DNA of 24,069 nucleotides from contig CANAXK010000001.1 of the NCBI GenBank assembly GCA_947365485.1, positions 1-24,069 of the forward strand. The letters run 5' to 3'. Source of the DNA: an uncultured bacterium (GTDB lineage: Bacteria > Cyanobacteriota > Vampirovibrionia > Gastranaerophilales > Gastranaerophilaceae). Both the position numbers and the translations under genes were made by a program. The notes below the pieces were generated by a model, which saw only the letters and a list, made by a program, of their open reading frames with translations, made no database searches and was not told the DNA's origin. Positions 22,531-24,069 of the stretch are shown one piece after another (positions within the stretch are counted from its first letter, which is position 1; each line of letters starts with the position of its first letter).

Positions 22531-22558
22531 TATATATAAAGTATGTGCTCAGTGTAAA
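22531..22558 (-). promoter_or_regulatory. Promoter of the minus-strand hypothetical pair
   Basis: On the minus strand TTTACA, a 16-base spacer and TATATA lie about 15 bases upstream of the ATG at 22516, with the Shine-Dalgarno GAGGAAAA between. Confidence 0.6.
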
Positions 22559-22625
22559 ATTGCTTTTTGCGTAATAATTCTTTACATTAGCGCAATTTTT
22601 AGGGAAAAGATGTTTTTATATTAAT

Positions 22626-23999
22626 ATGGCTAGTGTGAATTTCTCAAATGTTAATATTTATCAAGCTACCGGAATAACAAAGAAGGCTCCGGCAGATAAG
22701 CCTGTAACTACCCCAAAGGAACAGGGTTCTGCTCCGGCATTCAGGGCAGAGGCTTACACTTCTGCGCTTACTGTGCGCACACGGCTTAACACAAAAGAGG
22801 AGAAGAAAAAGTACGAAGAGTTGTCAGAGGAGCTTGATTTGAAATACAGAAACAAGCTAGAATTTGCTTTAAAATCAGGGCTTTTGCTAAAGAACGATTC
22901 CAATGACCGCAGCTCCGTGCTCGATAATCTGCACAGAATTCTGAAAGAAGAGCGTGACCCCGGGCTGGATAAGATAAACATTCTGCAAGAGTGTCTTGAT
23001 ATTCTTGCGAACCCTTACGTAATTACGCAGACCTGTGAAGATATACCTGCGCAGTACAAGAGGCAGGTAATCGGGCTCATTACAAACTTATCCGAAGACC
23101 CGAAGGATATTGCACAGGCCAAGTGGGATTTGGATAACATGCACACCGGTACATGTCCTGCTGCAAGTATTGAGTTTGATTTAGCGACGAAGCACACTGC
23201 GGAGTTTTTCCGTATGGTTGAGGGGCTGACTTCTCCAAAAAACGAGGTTGTGAAAACAATCAAGATGAACAGTCTTTCTGACAAGTCTTCTGATGCAATC
23301 TGGCTTCTTACCAAGTTCAAAACCCCTAATCAGATAAACGATTTTGAAACAGCAACTGTGCTATTAAAACCTGATGAGCACGCAATAATAAGAGCCAGAA
23401 TACAAAACCATCACCGTGATAAGGGCGAGCGTTCAATGATTGATGTTCTTATGCAGTCCACTCTCATGCAGCTTGGCTCACAGCAGACTTACAATTCTCT
23501 GACAGACAAGCGTGCGCCAAACGCCTGGACACAGGAAGACGGCGGTTTGATTGATTTTGAGAAGACTTATGTAGAGTCTGTTGTAGAGGACAAGAACACA
23601 ACTTCTGTCACCTACCAGATTGTGGATGAAAATGGGCGTCTTACCGGTTATGAAAAGGATTTTGCGACAATAAAAAAAGAGCTTCTTGATACTCTCAAGA
23701 TGGGCCACAACATAATTATCGGCTACACATGGCCTGACCCTGAAAATGATAACAGGCTTGCAGGGCATGAGATTACGATTGTGGGATACAAGACCAGCTC
23801 AAACGGAGAAGGCGTATTCATCTGTCAGGATTCAGACGACAACATCTCTGCTCCAATAGAAATGAGTGAGAAATTCCTGCTTCCGAAGATACATCACGCA
23901 GGGCTTCCAGATGAAATCGCTTCAAGGGATTTCAAGTATGAGGACAGTTGGAAAATTGGATTGGATGAGTTTCAGGACATGAAGAAACAATCCGCATAA
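22626..23999 (+). CDS. Uncharacterised protein with possible papain-like Cys/His/Asp arrangement
   Basis: The 457-residue protein begins with a Ser/Asn- and Pro/Thr-rich region (1-50) with no signal peptide, then a charged helical region (50-110). From about 170 on, the order of motifs resembles a C1/C39-type cysteine peptidase fold. There is GTCPAAS with Cys177 before a helix (IEFDLATKHTAEFF), GHEITIVGY with His381 starting a strand, and GVFICQDSDD with Asp402 where papain has the Asn of KNSWG. The His-to-Asp spacing of about 20 residues is normal; the 204-residue Cys-to-His distance is long but possible. I do not recognise the family by name, and peptidase or transglutaminase-like activity is inference. 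No strong Shine-Dalgarno is seen. The gene is divergent from the minus-strand hypothetical pair and is followed by a strong hairpin. Confidence 0.75.
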   Translation: MASVNFSNVNIYQATGITKKAPADKPVTTPKEQGSAPAFRAEAYTSALTVRTRLNTKEEKKKYEELSEELDLKYRNKLEFALKSGLLLKNDSNDRSSVLDNLHRILKEERDPGLDKINILQECLDILANPYVITQTCEDIPAQYKRQVIGLITNLSEDPKDIAQAKWDLDNMHTGTCPAASIEFDLATKHTAEFFRMVEGLTSPKNEVVKTIKMNSLSDKSSDAIWLLTKFKTPNQINDFETATVLLKPDEHAIIRARIQNHHRDKGERSMIDVLMQSTLMQLGSQQTYNSLTDKRAPNAWTQEDGGLIDFEKTYVESVVEDKNTTSVTYQIVDENGRLTGYEKDFATIKKELLDTLKMGHNIIIGYTWPDPENDNRLAGHEITIVGYKTSSNGEGVFICQDSDDNISAPIEMSEKFLLPKIHHAGLPDEIASRDFKYEDSWKIGLDEFQDMKKQSA

Positions 24000-24004
24000 G
24001 TAAA

Positions 24005-24033
24005 GAAGCCTCCCCGATACTCGGGGAGGCTTC
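24005..24033 (+). terminator. Perfect 13-bp hairpin after the last gene
   Basis: GAAGCCTCCCCGA (24005-24017) and TCGGGGAGGCTTC (24021-24033) pair perfectly around a TAC loop, six bases after the stop. There is no T-tract, so termination may be weaker or hairpin-only; the loop is the same TAC as in the symporter terminator. Confidence 0.75.
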
Positions 24034-24069
24034 ATCACTACACTATTTAGAGATTTTATAATAAGTTCA

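Noticed and set aside
1..24069. tRNA, rRNA, insertion sequence, integrase, att site or CRISPR array
   Set aside because: Reading both strands gave no tRNA-like cloverleaf, rRNA stretch, transposase or direct-repeat array, though a subtle one could be missed without computation.

Overview
The window is a low-to-mid GC bacterial chromosome segment of densely packed genes with short intergenic gaps. None of the gaps exceeds 300 bases; the longest, about 232 bases, precedes the flagellin gene. I infer a gut member of the non-photosynthetic cyanobacterial sister group (Melainabacteria/Vampirovibrionia, order Gastranaerophilales). The hints are a SigF/SigB-type sigma factor beside a type IV prepilin peptidase, an MlaE permease outside an mla operon, two branched-chain aminotransferases, and many lineage-restricted hypothetical proteins. 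This placement is inference; no rRNA or other marker is present to settle it.

Left part (1-5340): a MATE exporter on the minus strand runs off the left edge. Divergent from it is a promoter and a convincing cobalamin riboswitch with a terminator-like hairpin. These lead into two unrecognised genes: a Cys-motif coiled-coil protein and a membrane protein with an internal duplication. Convergent to these is a minus-strand pair: a small secreted Asn/Tyr/Gln-rich protein and the ribosome quality-control factor RqcH.

Middle (5340-9841): a DUF4013-like membrane protein and valyl-tRNA synthetase, each followed by an intrinsic terminator (minus strand). Divergent to these are an XRE regulator and a small secreted protein that looks leaderless.

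Flagellin region (9842-13100): a 1008-residue flagellin whose central variable domain is replaced by about 700 residues of RTX-like Gly/Asp repeats in three modules. A ten-G homopolymer lies in its upstream region, suggesting phase variation.

Metabolic and envelope part (13169-18015): a dicarboxylate/amino-acid:cation symporter with a strong terminator, two distinct BCAT-family aminotransferases separated by an inverted EF-hand protein, and an MlaE-type lipid ABC permease overlapping the second aminotransferase.

Right part (18087-24069): the sigma factor, prepilin peptidase and a small hypothetical in one apparent operon; two overlapping minus-strand hypotheticals; and a divergent protein with a possible papain-like Cys/His/Asp arrangement, ending in a perfect 13-bp hairpin.

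The two strongest leads are the B12-riboswitch-controlled operon of unknown genes and the RTX-type flagellin behind a poly-G tract. All family assignments come from reading the sequence and remembered family motifs; no database search was run.
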